The position numbers and the translations under genes were made by a program. Source: Natrinema salsiterrestre (GTDB taxonomy: Archaea > Halobacteriota > Halobacteria > Halobacteriales > Natrialbaceae). From it: a stretch of 64,000 bases of DNA. Location: contig NZ_JAMQOT010000002.1 of the NCBI RefSeq assembly GCF_029502005.1, forward strand, positions 372,001 through 436,000, read 5' to 3'. A model generated the notes under the pieces. The model was not told where the DNA came from, did no database searches, and saw only the letters and a list, made by a program, of their open reading frames with translations. This document shows, one piece after another, positions 9,691 through 17,723 of the stretch; positions within the stretch are counted from its first letter, which is position 1; every line of letters starts with the position of its first letter.

Positions 9691-10040
9691 TCCGGTCGCC
9701 GTCGAGATTTCCTCCGGATATCCGATCCGTTTTCGACGGGATCACCGCTCGAGTGGTCGGTCCGACCTCGCGGCAATAGTGTCGATAAACCGAACCGATC
9801 CACAAAGCGTATTATCCCGACACCTGACCGATTCGGTAGGAAGGCGGACAGTGGGTAGGGGTACTCGCAGTTCCTGTCCGCCGAGATGTCGACCCCGAAG
9901 CGGCGCGTACGACAGCTGTTCGGTGGCAGCTCGGGCCAGACTGAGCGCTGCGTATCGCGCGCCGACGACACGCCCGGCCCCCATCGGTCGACCACAGTCT
10001 CAAAAGGCGGTCGATCGACCGGTTGGTCCGGCCACGGCTC
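9691..10040. other. Intergenic stretch with one hairpin
   Basis: Convergent 350-bp gap between the Liv operon and the HTH_10 regulator. I see no convincing gene; the open frames here have poor haloarchaeal codon use. A 9-bp perfect inverted repeat (GGCGGACAG at 9843-9851, CTGTCCGCC at 9874-9882, 22-nt loop) could fold as a hairpin. It is not followed by a T-run, so I do not call it a terminator. Confidence 0.5.
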
Positions 10041-10778
10041 TCAGAACTGGTCGTCGTCCATCCGCTCGATCGCGCCGAGTACTCCATCGAGCACCTTTCG
10101 CTCGCTCCGGCGTAGATTCATCGAAACGGCCGTCTTCGAGATATCGAAGTGGTCCGCGAGTTCGTCGAGCGTCGTCTCCCGCGGCGTCTCGTAGTAGCCG
10201 TTCCGAGACGCGACCCTGAACGTTTCGCGTTCGGTGTCGGTCAGCGATCGACAGCCATCGAGTAACTGCATCGCGCTCTCGGAGTTCTCGAGCAGATCGA
10301 ACAGCGTCGACGGGCCGAACTGGTCGCGATTCTCGACGCTGAAATCGTTGTGCCGCTCGAGCGCCGCGAGCGCCCGATCCTCGTCTTCGTCCGCGTCGAA
10401 GCCGACGTGCCACCGTTCCCGGCCGTCCTCGATCTGGAAGGGGCCGGTGATGTAACCGCCGTTGTTCTGAATCGTCCGCATAGCGTTCGTCTCCTCGATC
10501 TTCGTGCCGATCTCCGCCGTGGTATCCCGCTTCGAGAGGATGTAACAGTTCGTCATGTTCGGGTGCTCCCGAAGCGCCCGAAGGCCGTCCTCGAGCGCCC
10601 CTCTCGAGTCCGTCTTGGCGATGAGACGCGTCTCGAGTTTTTCGGCGTCGGTGTCGAGTTGCCACTGGACGGCGGAGAACGCGATATCGACATCGTCCGT
10701 CGTATCGATAAACGGACAGTCGTACTGCCGCATATCGATATCGAGGTCGATCATAGCCGGATAGGGAGAGTCTGACAT
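10041..10778 (-). CDS. HTH_10 (Bat-type) transcriptional regulator
   Basis: A 245-residue cytoplasmic regulator. The C-terminal bacterio-opsin-activator HTH_10 domain (about residues 180-235) is clear: LTDTERETFRVASRNGYYE, then TTLDELADHFDISKTAVSMNLRR. The N-terminal ~170 residues form the usual uncharacterised sensory region of this haloarchaeal family. It is divergent from the dehydrogenase/acyl-CoA synthetase pair at 10981-13865, which is its most likely target. A perfect palindrome overlaps its own probable TATA region (10788-10802), suggesting autoregulation. Confidence 0.9.
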   Translation of the reverse strand: MSDSPYPAMIDLDIDMRQYDCPFIDTTDDVDIAFSAVQWQLDTDAEKLETRLIAKTDSRGALEDGLRALREHPNMTNCYILSKRDTTAEIGTKIEETNAMRTIQNNGGYITGPFQIEDGRERWHVGFDADEDEDRALAALERHNDFSVENRDQFGPSTLFDLLENSESAMQLLDGCRSLTDTERETFRVASRNGYYETPRETTLDELADHFDISKTAVSMNLRRSERKVLDGVLGAIERMDDDQF

Positions 10779-10787
10779 ACTATGTCT

Positions 10788-10802
10788 TAATACTTGGTAT
10801 TA
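10788..10802. promoter_or_regulatory. Palindrome in divergent promoter (TAATAC-TTG-GTATTA)
   Basis: A 15-bp perfect inverted repeat lies 10 bp upstream of the HTH_10 regulator start and overlaps the AT-rich block where its TATA box should be (about 10800-10807, read on the minus strand). The position fits an autoregulatory operator. Binding by the adjacent regulator is inference. Confidence 0.5.
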
Positions 10803-10980
10803 TATTTCCACAACACCATCACGAAGTCGGTTTTATGAATTGATTACGGGACTGGTTCGCGAAATAAATAATCGTTTGGTCACTCAGTGTCCCGTCTCAC
10901 GAATGGCCGTTCGAACGGTCACGGTTGATATGTTAATGGCGGTGTTTTAGATCGCAGTGTGCTACTGATTACCCGTGTCA

Positions 10981-11838
10981 ATGTCTCAGAATCACGTGAC
11001 GCCACCGAGAGTCTCTCGGGACGAGATTTACACGTTCCCCGACGACTCGTTTACCGAGCGCAACGTCTGTCTGGTGACGGGCGCCGCCTCGGGTATCGGC
11101 CGGGCGACCGCGCTGGCTGCCGCCGGTAACGGACTCACCGTCGCAGCGACGGACGTCGACGAAGCGGGTCTCGAGGGGACGATCGACCGCGGCGAAGAGC
11201 TCGACCTCGAGGGGACGATCGAATCGATTCCCGGTGATCTCACTGACGACGAGGACCTGGAGCGGATCGTCGACGATGCCGCTCGGCTCGGCGATCTCGC
11301 GTATCTCGCGAACGTCGCGGGGATGCAACACATCGATCCGATCGACGAGTTTCCGATGGCGGCCTACGATCGAATGCACGACGTCATGCTCCGTGCGCCG
11401 CTCTATCTCTCGAAGCTCTGTATTCCCCACTTTCGGGAGACCGAGGACGGCGAGGGCTGCGTCGGCAACATGTGCTCGGTCCACGGCCACTACGTCACCG
11501 GCGACAAGGTCGCGTACAACGTCTCGAAGTTCGGCCTGCGCGGGCTCACGCAGTCGATCGCCGCCGAAGGCGAGGGGAAGATCCGCTCGTTCTCGGTCAG
11601 TACCGGCTACGTGAAGACGCCGCTGGTGACGGCCCAGCTCGAGGACACCGCCGAACAACGCGGAATCAGCGTCGACGAGGTGATCGAAGACGTGATGCTC
11701 GGCCAGTCCCGCGTCACGGAGATGATGGAACCGATCGACGTCGCCAATCTCTTCCTGCTGGGCTTCTCGGATCTGGGCCGACACCTCGACGGCGGCGACC
11801 TGTTGTTTGATGGTGGCATGAGTCTAACCTACGAGTGA
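10981..11838 (+). CDS. SDR-family NAD(P)-dependent dehydrogenase (3-hydroxybutyrate dehydrogenase-like)
   Basis: A 285-residue short-chain dehydrogenase. The nucleotide-binding motif TGAASGIG is near residue 35, the NAG-type motif reads NVAG, and the catalytic YNVSK is preceded by a serine-containing SVHGHY segment. The C-terminus has LDGGDLLFDGGMS. The layout resembles 3-hydroxybutyrate or 3-oxoacyl reductases, but the substrate is uncertain. A GTG start two codons upstream (10975) is possible. The next gene, an acyl-CoA synthetase, begins 2 bp after the stop, so the two form an operon probably acting on short-chain acids. Confidence 0.88.
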   Translation: MSQNHVTPPRVSRDEIYTFPDDSFTERNVCLVTGAASGIGRATALAAAGNGLTVAATDVDEAGLEGTIDRGEELDLEGTIESIPGDLTDDEDLERIVDDAARLGDLAYLANVAGMQHIDPIDEFPMAAYDRMHDVMLRAPLYLSKLCIPHFRETEDGEGCVGNMCSVHGHYVTGDKVAYNVSKFGLRGLTQSIAAEGEGKIRSFSVSTGYVKTPLVTAQLEDTAEQRGISVDEVIEDVMLGQSRVTEMMEPIDVANLFLLGFSDLGRHLDGGDLLFDGGMSLTYE

Positions 11839-11840
11839 AT

Positions 11841-13865
11841 ATGCCCGGAAACACCAGCCCAAGTCTCGAGGACATCGACGAGATCGTCCACGAGCCGAGT
11901 CAGGAGTTCGTCGAGTCGACGAACGTCTACGACTTCATGCAGACGTACGGGATCGACGACTACGAGGAACTGATCGAGCGGACGACGACGGACGTCGAGG
12001 GCGAGCCCGACAGCGGCGTCGACTGGTTCTGGGACGAACTCGTCGACTACCTCGGGATCGAGTTCTACGAGGCGTACGACGAGGTTCGGGACGACAGCGA
12101 CGGGCCGCAGTTCTCCGACTGGTATCCCGGCGGCGAACTCAACATCGCTCACAACGTCGTCGATCGCCACGCCGAAGTCGACGAGGAGCGCCGGAACAAA
12201 GTCGCGACCATCTGGGAGGGCGAGGACGGCGACGTCCGGGAGGTGACCTACCACGAACTCCACCGGCAGGCGAATCAGGTCGCGAACGCGCTCGAGGAGC
12301 GCGGCGTCGAGACCGGCGACACGGTCGGGCTCTACATGCCGATGGTGCCGGAGGTCGTCTCGATCCTCTACGGCTGTTTCAAGGTCGGTGCGATCGCGGT
12401 CCCGATCTTCTCCGGCTTCGGCGTGGACGCGGCCGCGACCCGGATCGCGGATTCGGAGTGTTCCGTGCTGTTCACGGGAGACGGCTTCTACCGCCGCGGT
12501 GATCCAGTCTTCCTCAAGTCCGCGGCCGACGAGGCGATCGCGGAAGCCGGGCACGTCGAGCACACGATCGTCTTCGACCGACTGGGCTCGAGCAGTAAAA
12601 CCAGCGAACGCGAAATCCCGTGGACCGACGCCCGCGACGAGTGGTGGGACGACGCCGTCGAGGGGGCGGACGACGACTACGAGACGAAGTCGCTCGATTC
12701 GAGTCAGGAGTCGATGCTCCTCTATTCGTCGGGGACGACGGGCAAGCCGAAGGGGATCGTCCACACCCACGCGGGCGTCCAGGTCCAGTGTCCCAAGGAG
12801 GTCTACTTCGGCATGGACCTCAAACCCGCCGACCGGTTCTTCTGGGTCTCGGACATCGGCTGGATGATGGGGCCGTGGTCCCTGATCGGGACCCACACCT
12901 TCGGCGGCACGGTCTTCATGTACGAGGGCGCACCCGACCACCCCGAACCGGACCGCTTCTGGGAGATGATCGACCGGCACGAGCTCACCCAGTTCGGCAT
13001 CTCGCCGACCGCGATCCGCGCGCTGCGAAAGCACGGGGACGACTGGCTCGAGGGCCACGACCTCTCGAGTCTGCGCATCCTCGGCTCCACGGGCGAGCCC
13101 TGGGATCCCGAGTCCTGGCACTGGTTCCACGAAAACGTCGGCGGCGGCGACGCCCCCATCATCAACATCTCCGGCGGCACCGAGATCTGCGGCTGCTTCC
13201 TGATGCCGATGCCGACCGAGCCGCTCAAGCCCTGCACGCTCGGCGGCCCCGGGCTCGGGATGGACATCGACGTCGTCGACCGCGAGGGGAACTCGGTCAG
13301 AGAGGACAACGAACGGGGCTACCTCGTCGCTCGCGACTCCTGTCCCTCGATGACCAAATCCCTCTGGTCGGGCGACGAGCGCTACCTCGAGGAGTACTGG
13401 TCGACGTTCGAGGACATGTGGGATCACGGCGACTGGGCCCAGAAGGACGCGGACGGCTTCTGGTTCCTCCACGGACGGGCCGACGACACCCTCAACGTCG
13501 CCGGGCGCAAGGTCGGGCCGGCGGAGGTCGAAGGCGCGCTCATCGACCACGCGGCCGTCAACCAGGCCGCCGCCATCGGCGCGCCCGACGACACCACCGG
13601 GACCGCCGTCGTCGCCTACGTCGTCCTCGAGGACGGGGTCGAGGAGACGGACGACCTCCGCGAGGAACTGCGCGCACAGGTCGGTGAAGAACTCGGCAAA
13701 CCGTTCCGCCCGCGCGAAGTGCTGTTCGTCGACGAGTTCCCCAAGACCCAGTCGGGCAAGATCATCCGCCGGGCCATTCAGGCGACCTACACCGGCGAGG
13801 ATCTCGGCGACATGAGCAGTATCGAAAATCCGGGCGCGTTGGAGGAACTCGAGGACGCGCGATAG
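11841..13865 (+). CDS. Acetyl/acyl-CoA synthetase (AMP-forming)
   Basis: A 674-residue member of the acetyl-CoA synthetase (Acs) family, which activates a carboxylic acid to its CoA thioester via an acyl-AMP. Visible motifs are the P-loop SSGTTGKPKG, the core GGTEICG, the hinge region HGRADDTLNVAGRKVGPAE, and the C-terminal catalytic-lysine motif KTQSGKIIRR. The N-terminal ~100 residues include the DWFWDELVDYLGI segment typical of Acs-like enzymes. I use the ATG 2 bp after the dehydrogenase stop. Substrate (acetate, propionate or a longer acid) is not resolved. Confidence 0.93.
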   Translation: MPGNTSPSLEDIDEIVHEPSQEFVESTNVYDFMQTYGIDDYEELIERTTTDVEGEPDSGVDWFWDELVDYLGIEFYEAYDEVRDDSDGPQFSDWYPGGELNIAHNVVDRHAEVDEERRNKVATIWEGEDGDVREVTYHELHRQANQVANALEERGVETGDTVGLYMPMVPEVVSILYGCFKVGAIAVPIFSGFGVDAAATRIADSECSVLFTGDGFYRRGDPVFLKSAADEAIAEAGHVEHTIVFDRLGSSSKTSEREIPWTDARDEWWDDAVEGADDDYETKSLDSSQESMLLYSSGTTGKPKGIVHTHAGVQVQCPKEVYFGMDLKPADRFFWVSDIGWMMGPWSLIGTHTFGGTVFMYEGAPDHPEPDRFWEMIDRHELTQFGISPTAIRALRKHGDDWLEGHDLSSLRILGSTGEPWDPESWHWFHENVGGGDAPIINISGGTEICGCFLMPMPTEPLKPCTLGGPGLGMDIDVVDREGNSVREDNERGYLVARDSCPSMTKSLWSGDERYLEEYWSTFEDMWDHGDWAQKDADGFWFLHGRADDTLNVAGRKVGPAEVEGALIDHAAVNQAAAIGAPDDTTGTAVVAYVVLEDGVEETDDLREELRAQVGEELGKPFRPREVLFVDEFPKTQSGKIIRRAIQATYTGEDLGDMSSIENPGALEELEDAR

Positions 13866-13943
13866 ACGAACAGGAAATCGGGCCGCATTCAGCGGGGACC
13901 GAACAGGGGTAGTACGGTTCGGTTTCCGTGCGGGGAACCGCCT

Positions 13944-14693
13944 TCACCGGCGGCAGTGGACCCACGCACCGCCAGCGATCGCGATCACTGCCGCACCGAG
14001 TCCGAATCCGGGCTGCGAGTCACCGTCGTTCGTCCCATCCGACGGGGCGATGACTGCCTCGAACCCGTCGAGAGAGGTGGTCGCATCCCAGCTGACCTGT
14101 CCGTCAGCACGCTCCGACGGCTCCGGCGTCGACTCCGCGAGCGCGTATCCGTCGGGCAGCTCGAGGACGACCGCCTGCTCCGCCGTGAACCCGCTCGTGA
14201 ACGGTTCCGCGACGGTCAGCCGCCCGTCTTCGGTGGCTGCGAACCCGCGCCAGGTTGCCGAGACGGAGACGATACCGCGATCGGTCCCCTCGTCCGTTTC
14301 GAAGGAGACGCCAGCCTCCTCGATCGCCATCTCTCGGTCGGTTTCGTCGGCCACGCCGGCCACGACCGACCGCAATCGGCGTTCGGTGCGCGACTCGAGT
14401 TCGCTCCGTTCCGTTTCGTTCTCCTCGAGCGACCGGAAGGCCGCCTGATCCGCCTCGTCGGTCAGGTCGAAGGTGACGGCGACGGTCACCGTCGCGTCGC
14501 CGTCGTCCTCGAGGGCGACCACGAACGCCGAGTCCGAGCCCGTCTCCTGTGAGTGGGCGTCGATCGCACTCGCGCTATCGGCCGTTGCGACGACGCTTCC
14601 GGTCAGGAGGAGCGCGACCACCACGACGGCGAAGAGCCGCGACGTGGACGCACCCAGCCGCCGGAATTGAAGTCCATTCGGGCCTCGATTCAT
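13944..14693 (-). CDS. Exported DUF7345-like protein with PGF-CTERM anchor
   Basis: A 249-residue surface protein. An N-terminal signal/TM (LFAVVVVALLLTGSVVATA, about 20-38) leads into one extracytoplasmic domain related to residues 50-220 of the protein at 16491-17648 (shared features: a stretch of acidic residues before an E-R-rich helix, a conserved W, a T-x-x-FEAVI/VRF-like end). The C-terminus is QPGFGLGAAVIAIAGGAWVHCRR, which matches the tripartite PGF-CTERM sorting signal (PGF motif, hydrophobic stretch, basic end) cut by archaeosortase A. That enzyme is encoded at 44961-46007. The start overlaps the stop of the gene at 14690. Confidence 0.85.
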   Translation of the reverse strand: MNRGPNGLQFRRLGASTSRLFAVVVVALLLTGSVVATADSASAIDAHSQETGSDSAFVVALEDDGDATVTVAVTFDLTDEADQAAFRSLEENETERSELESRTERRLRSVVAGVADETDREMAIEEAGVSFETDEGTDRGIVSVSATWRGFAATEDGRLTVAEPFTSGFTAEQAVVLELPDGYALAESTPEPSERADGQVSWDATTSLDGFEAVIAPSDGTNDGDSQPGFGLGAAVIAIAGGAWVHCRR

Positions 14694-16327
14694 CGGTCAT
14701 CGTCTTCCGTTTCGTCTTCGTCTTCCGCTTCGTCCTCGTCTTCCGCTTCGTCCTCGTCTTCGTCTTCCGTTTCGTCTTCGTCCTCGTCTTCCGTTTCGTC
14801 TTCGTCCTCGTCTTCCGTTTCGTCCTCGTTCTCGTCTTCCGTTTCGTCCTCGTTCTCGTCTTCATCTTCGAACTCGAGTTCGAGCTCGGTCTCGAGTTCG
14901 CCCCGAACCACGTCGATGTCGAGTTCGTCCGCATCAGCGGGGAGGGCGAACGAAACCGTGCCGTCGTCCCCGGTCGTCCCGACCGGCTCGTCGTTTGCGA
15001 TGACGTCGGCACCCTCGACCGGGCCGCCATCGAACGTCGCGGAGACGGTCACGGTTCCGTTGTCGATCGTCGCCTCGGCGTCGAACTGCGATTCGGCGTC
15101 ATCGCCCAGCTCGTCCGAATCGTCGCCGAATTCGAACTCTCGTTCGCCCTCGGCATCGCCGTGTTCGGCTTCGATATCGGCCTCGCCGCGTGGCAGGGTG
15201 ACGGTGAGTTCGCCGTCGCCGTCCGTCTCGCCGACGGCCCGGTCGTTGACGGTGACCGTCACGGTAGCTGCCGGCTGTCCGTCCGCGAGTACTCGCAGCG
15301 TCACCTCTTCGCCGGGTCCTGCCGATCCGGACGCGACGAGAATAACCAACCGCTCGTCGGTATCGTCGTCTTCATCTTCCCGCTCGTCACTATCGTCGTC
15401 ATCGTCCTCGTCTTCCTCTGCCTCTCGAGCTTCGATCTCTTCCTCGAGTTCGAAGACGGTTCCCGTTTCGCCGTCGACGCTGACTTCGGCCTCGCCGGTT
15501 TCGGTTCCCGTCAGCGCGAACTCGAACTCGTAGACGCCGTCGTCGTCGGTTTCGGTCTCGACGAGGCTCCAGCTACTGTTTCCGCCGACGTCGGAGAGGG
15601 CGTCAGTCGCTGCGGTGAGCGCCTCCGTCTGGGAGAGCACCAGCGATCCGTTCCCGTCGCGGGGCCGCTCGTACTCGCGGCTCCGTTCGCCGTCCTCGTT
15701 CTCGACTTCGATCGACAGGCCGCCGTCGACCTCGATCTCCGCACTCCCGCGCGCTTCACCGGTGAACTGCTGGAGCAGCGCGTCGGTGCCGGAGCTCGTG
15801 AGCTCGGCCACCGCCGCTCGCTCGTCCGCGAGCTCGGACGGCGTCACGCCGGCAGTGCGACGGTCGACCTCGTCGACCGACTCGAGGCTGTCCTCGAGAC
15901 GATCGTAACTCGAGACGACGCTCTGGGCTCGCGCGTTCAGCGACGCGAGTCGCTGGGCGTACGTCGACTCGTCGATGTCACCGGCCTCGTAGGCGGCAGT
16001 GGCTTCCTCGTACTCCGCCTGGAGGGTTGCAGACCGGTTCTCGAGGACCGCCGCACGGTCCGCGATCGCCGTTGCGCGGTCACTGTCGTTCCGTTGCTCC
16101 ATGCGTTGCTCGAACACCGTGTTCTCGAAGTCGGTCCGAACTTCGTCGCTCGTCGCGGTGACGACCGTCGACAGCTGCGCGCCGGTCGTCACGGTCACGG
16201 TGTTGTCGGTAGTGTCGTCGCCGTTCGTCTCGTCTTGCGCCACCGTCCCGGCGGCGACCGCCGGGCCGAGGACGCTCGTACAGAGCGCGATCGCCAGCAA
16301 GGCGATCAGTAGTCGTCGGGGTATCAT
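14690..16327 (-). CDS. Exported acidic-repeat surface protein (DUF7096-like)
   Basis: A 545-residue protein with an N-terminal signal peptide (LLIALLAIALCTSVLGPAVAA). Residues ~40-160 are helical and resemble DUF7096 of haloarchaeal surface proteins. Residues ~190-290 look like a PepSY/TED-like beta region. An acidic linker (EEDEDDDDDSDERED) follows, then two Ig-like/carboxypeptidase-regulatory-like domains (DGQPAATVTVTVND; GGPVEGADVIANDEPVG). The last ~60 residues are tandem TEDEDEDE units. There is no C-terminal TM or CTERM. It is co-transcribed with the PGF-CTERM protein downstream (4-bp overlap). Confidence 0.8.
   Translation of the reverse strand: MIPRRLLIALLAIALCTSVLGPAVAAGTVAQDETNGDDTTDNTVTVTTGAQLSTVVTATSDEVRTDFENTVFEQRMEQRNDSDRATAIADRAAVLENRSATLQAEYEEATAAYEAGDIDESTYAQRLASLNARAQSVVSSYDRLEDSLESVDEVDRRTAGVTPSELADERAAVAELTSSGTDALLQQFTGEARGSAEIEVDGGLSIEVENEDGERSREYERPRDGNGSLVLSQTEALTAATDALSDVGGNSSWSLVETETDDDGVYEFEFALTGTETGEAEVSVDGETGTVFELEEEIEAREAEEDEDDDDDSDEREDEDDDTDERLVILVASGSAGPGEEVTLRVLADGQPAATVTVTVNDRAVGETDGDGELTVTLPRGEADIEAEHGDAEGEREFEFGDDSDELGDDAESQFDAEATIDNGTVTVSATFDGGPVEGADVIANDEPVGTTGDDGTVSFALPADADELDIDVVRGELETELELEFEDEDENEDETEDENEDETEDEDEDETEDEDEDETEDEDEDEAEDEDEAEDEDETEDDDR
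14700..14870. repeat. 24-bp tandem repeat encoding TEDEDEDE units
   Basis: Roughly seven imperfect units of a 24-bp repeat (plus-strand core TCGTCCTCGTCTTCCGTTTC) near the 3' end of the gene at 14690-16327. Units alternate TEDENEDE and TEDEDEDE and shorten toward the end. Such repeats expand and contract easily. Confidence 0.8.
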
Positions 16328-16464
16328 CCGATCACGCCTCGGAACGTATCAGACATAAACCGGATCGATCGTGGCATCGGCTCCTACCGAATTGCACGAG
16401 TCGGATTCAGTTCGTGCGGTCGTTTGCAGCGATTTGCGGCGGTTTGCAGCGTTCAAGACAGTAT

Positions 16465-16472
16465 CCTTATAC
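16465..16472 (+). promoter_or_regulatory. TATA box of the DUF7345/HTH gene
   Basis: CCTTATAC lies 25-27 nt before the first GTG of the gene at 16491, the spacing expected for a leaderless haloarchaeal transcript. It supports a start at 16491-16500. Confidence 0.5.
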
Positions 16473-16490
16473 GACCCCTCTCGAAAATAA

Positions 16491-17648
16491 GTGGTGACCG
16501 TGAGTACAGCATTCGATCGCACCGTCGTGATTCTCGCAGTAATACTCACGCTGGGGGCGGTTCCGCTCGGGGCGACGGCGTCGATCGGCCAATCCGAGCC
16601 GACAAGTATCGACGACGGGGAGGCAATCACAGCGGCCGAAACGCCGGACGCCGATACGACGGTGACGCGAATCGCGCTGGACGAGAACGGCACCGCTCAC
16701 TGGTCGGTGACGGTCCGGACGCGCCTCGCCAACGACTCCGAGGTAGACGACTACGAGGCCTTCCAGGAGCAGTTCCGTACCGATCGAGAGACCTACGTCG
16801 AGCAGTTCGAACGGCGGATGACCGGCGTCGTCTCGAACGCGGCGGAATCCACCGGTCGGAACATGACGGCGTCGTCGTTTCGGGCGGAGACGTCCGTTCA
16901 GGAGGTTCCGAGACAGTGGGGAATAGTCACGTACTCGTTCGCGTGGACGAACTTCGGCGCGGTCGACGGCGGCGAAGTCGTCGTCGGTGACGTGTTCGAG
17001 GGCGGGTTCTATCTCGACGACGCCGACCGATTGCAGATCGCCCCGCCGAACGGGTACACGCCGACTGCGACGGCACCGCCACCGGACGAGCGTGACGGCA
17101 CGACCGTCGTCTGGGCCGGGCCGGAAAGCTTCGCCGATCACCGTCCCACGGTCCGGTTCGAGCCGGCCGACTCGACCGTCGATAGCGACCGCGAGGGAAC
17201 GAACTCGTGGGGCGGGATGCCGCTCGTGGTCGGCGGCGGTATCCTGCTCGTTGCGATCGCCGCGATCGTCGTGTTCGTCACGTCACAACTGGGTCTCCGT
17301 CGGCGGCTGCGCTCGAGCCTCCCCGTACCGACCGATGGGGCGACCGACCCCGCCGCGACCGAGACTGACGACGGCGTCGGACCGGAGCGCGACGGCGACG
17401 AGTCGGCGGGGACGGCAGCGAGCGGTCCCGCATCGCCGACGGCCGACCTCGCGACGGACGAGGATCGCGTTCGGACGCTCCTCGAGCGAAACGACGGCCG
17501 AATGCGACAGGCCGCGATCGCCGAGGAACTCGAGTGGTCGGCGTCGAAGACCTCGCGGGTCCTCTCGGGAATGGCCGACGACGACGCGGTCGAAAAACTC
17601 CGGATCGGGCGCGAAAACGTGATCGATCTGCTCGAAAACGGGGACTGA
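16491..17648 (+). CDS. Membrane-anchored HTH protein with extracytoplasmic DUF7345-like domain
   Basis: A 385-residue one-pass membrane regulator. Signal/TM at about 10-30 (VVILAVILTLGAVPLGA), an outside domain (~50-220) related to the protein at 13944, a second TM at ~245-262 (PLVVGGGILLVAIAAIVVFV), a Ser/Asp/Glu linker, and a C-terminal winged HTH (~325-380: RMRQAAIAEELEWSASKTSRVL) of DUF7343 type. The topology would couple an outside signal to DNA binding. It is divergent from the two surface proteins at 13944-16327, which it may control. GTG codons at 16491, 16494 and 16500 are all possible starts. Confidence 0.87.
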   Translation: MVTVSTAFDRTVVILAVILTLGAVPLGATASIGQSEPTSIDDGEAITAAETPDADTTVTRIALDENGTAHWSVTVRTRLANDSEVDDYEAFQEQFRTDRETYVEQFERRMTGVVSNAAESTGRNMTASSFRAETSVQEVPRQWGIVTYSFAWTNFGAVDGGEVVVGDVFEGGFYLDDADRLQIAPPNGYTPTATAPPPDERDGTTVVWAGPESFADHRPTVRFEPADSTVDSDREGTNSWGGMPLVVGGGILLVAIAAIVVFVTSQLGLRRRLRSSLPVPTDGATDPAATETDDGVGPERDGDESAGTAASGPASPTADLATDEDRVRTLLERNDGRMRQAAIAEELEWSASKTSRVLSGMADDDAVEKLRIGRENVIDLLENGD

Positions 17649-17723
17649 TTCGGTCGGCAGTCGGACGCGAACGTCGAGTGCGATCGCCCCCGAGGGAATC
17701 GGATCCCATCGTGACGATCGCAC

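Noticed and set aside
9779-10219. 146-residue plus-strand frame between livF and the HTH_10 gene
   Set aside because: It is Arg/Ser-rich, overlaps the regulator antisense, and has no recognisable domain.
11829-13550. 573-residue minus-strand frame opposite the acyl-CoA synthetase
   Set aside because: Antisense shadow of a clearly conserved plus-strand gene.
14700-14870. CRISPR-like regular repeats
   Set aside because: The repeats are tandem and without spacers, and encode TEDEDEDE in frame.
14549-16312. 587-residue plus-strand frame opposite the acidic-repeat gene
   Set aside because: It is a shadow of the Glu/Asp repeats (reads FRFVFVLVF...) and has no start context or promoter.
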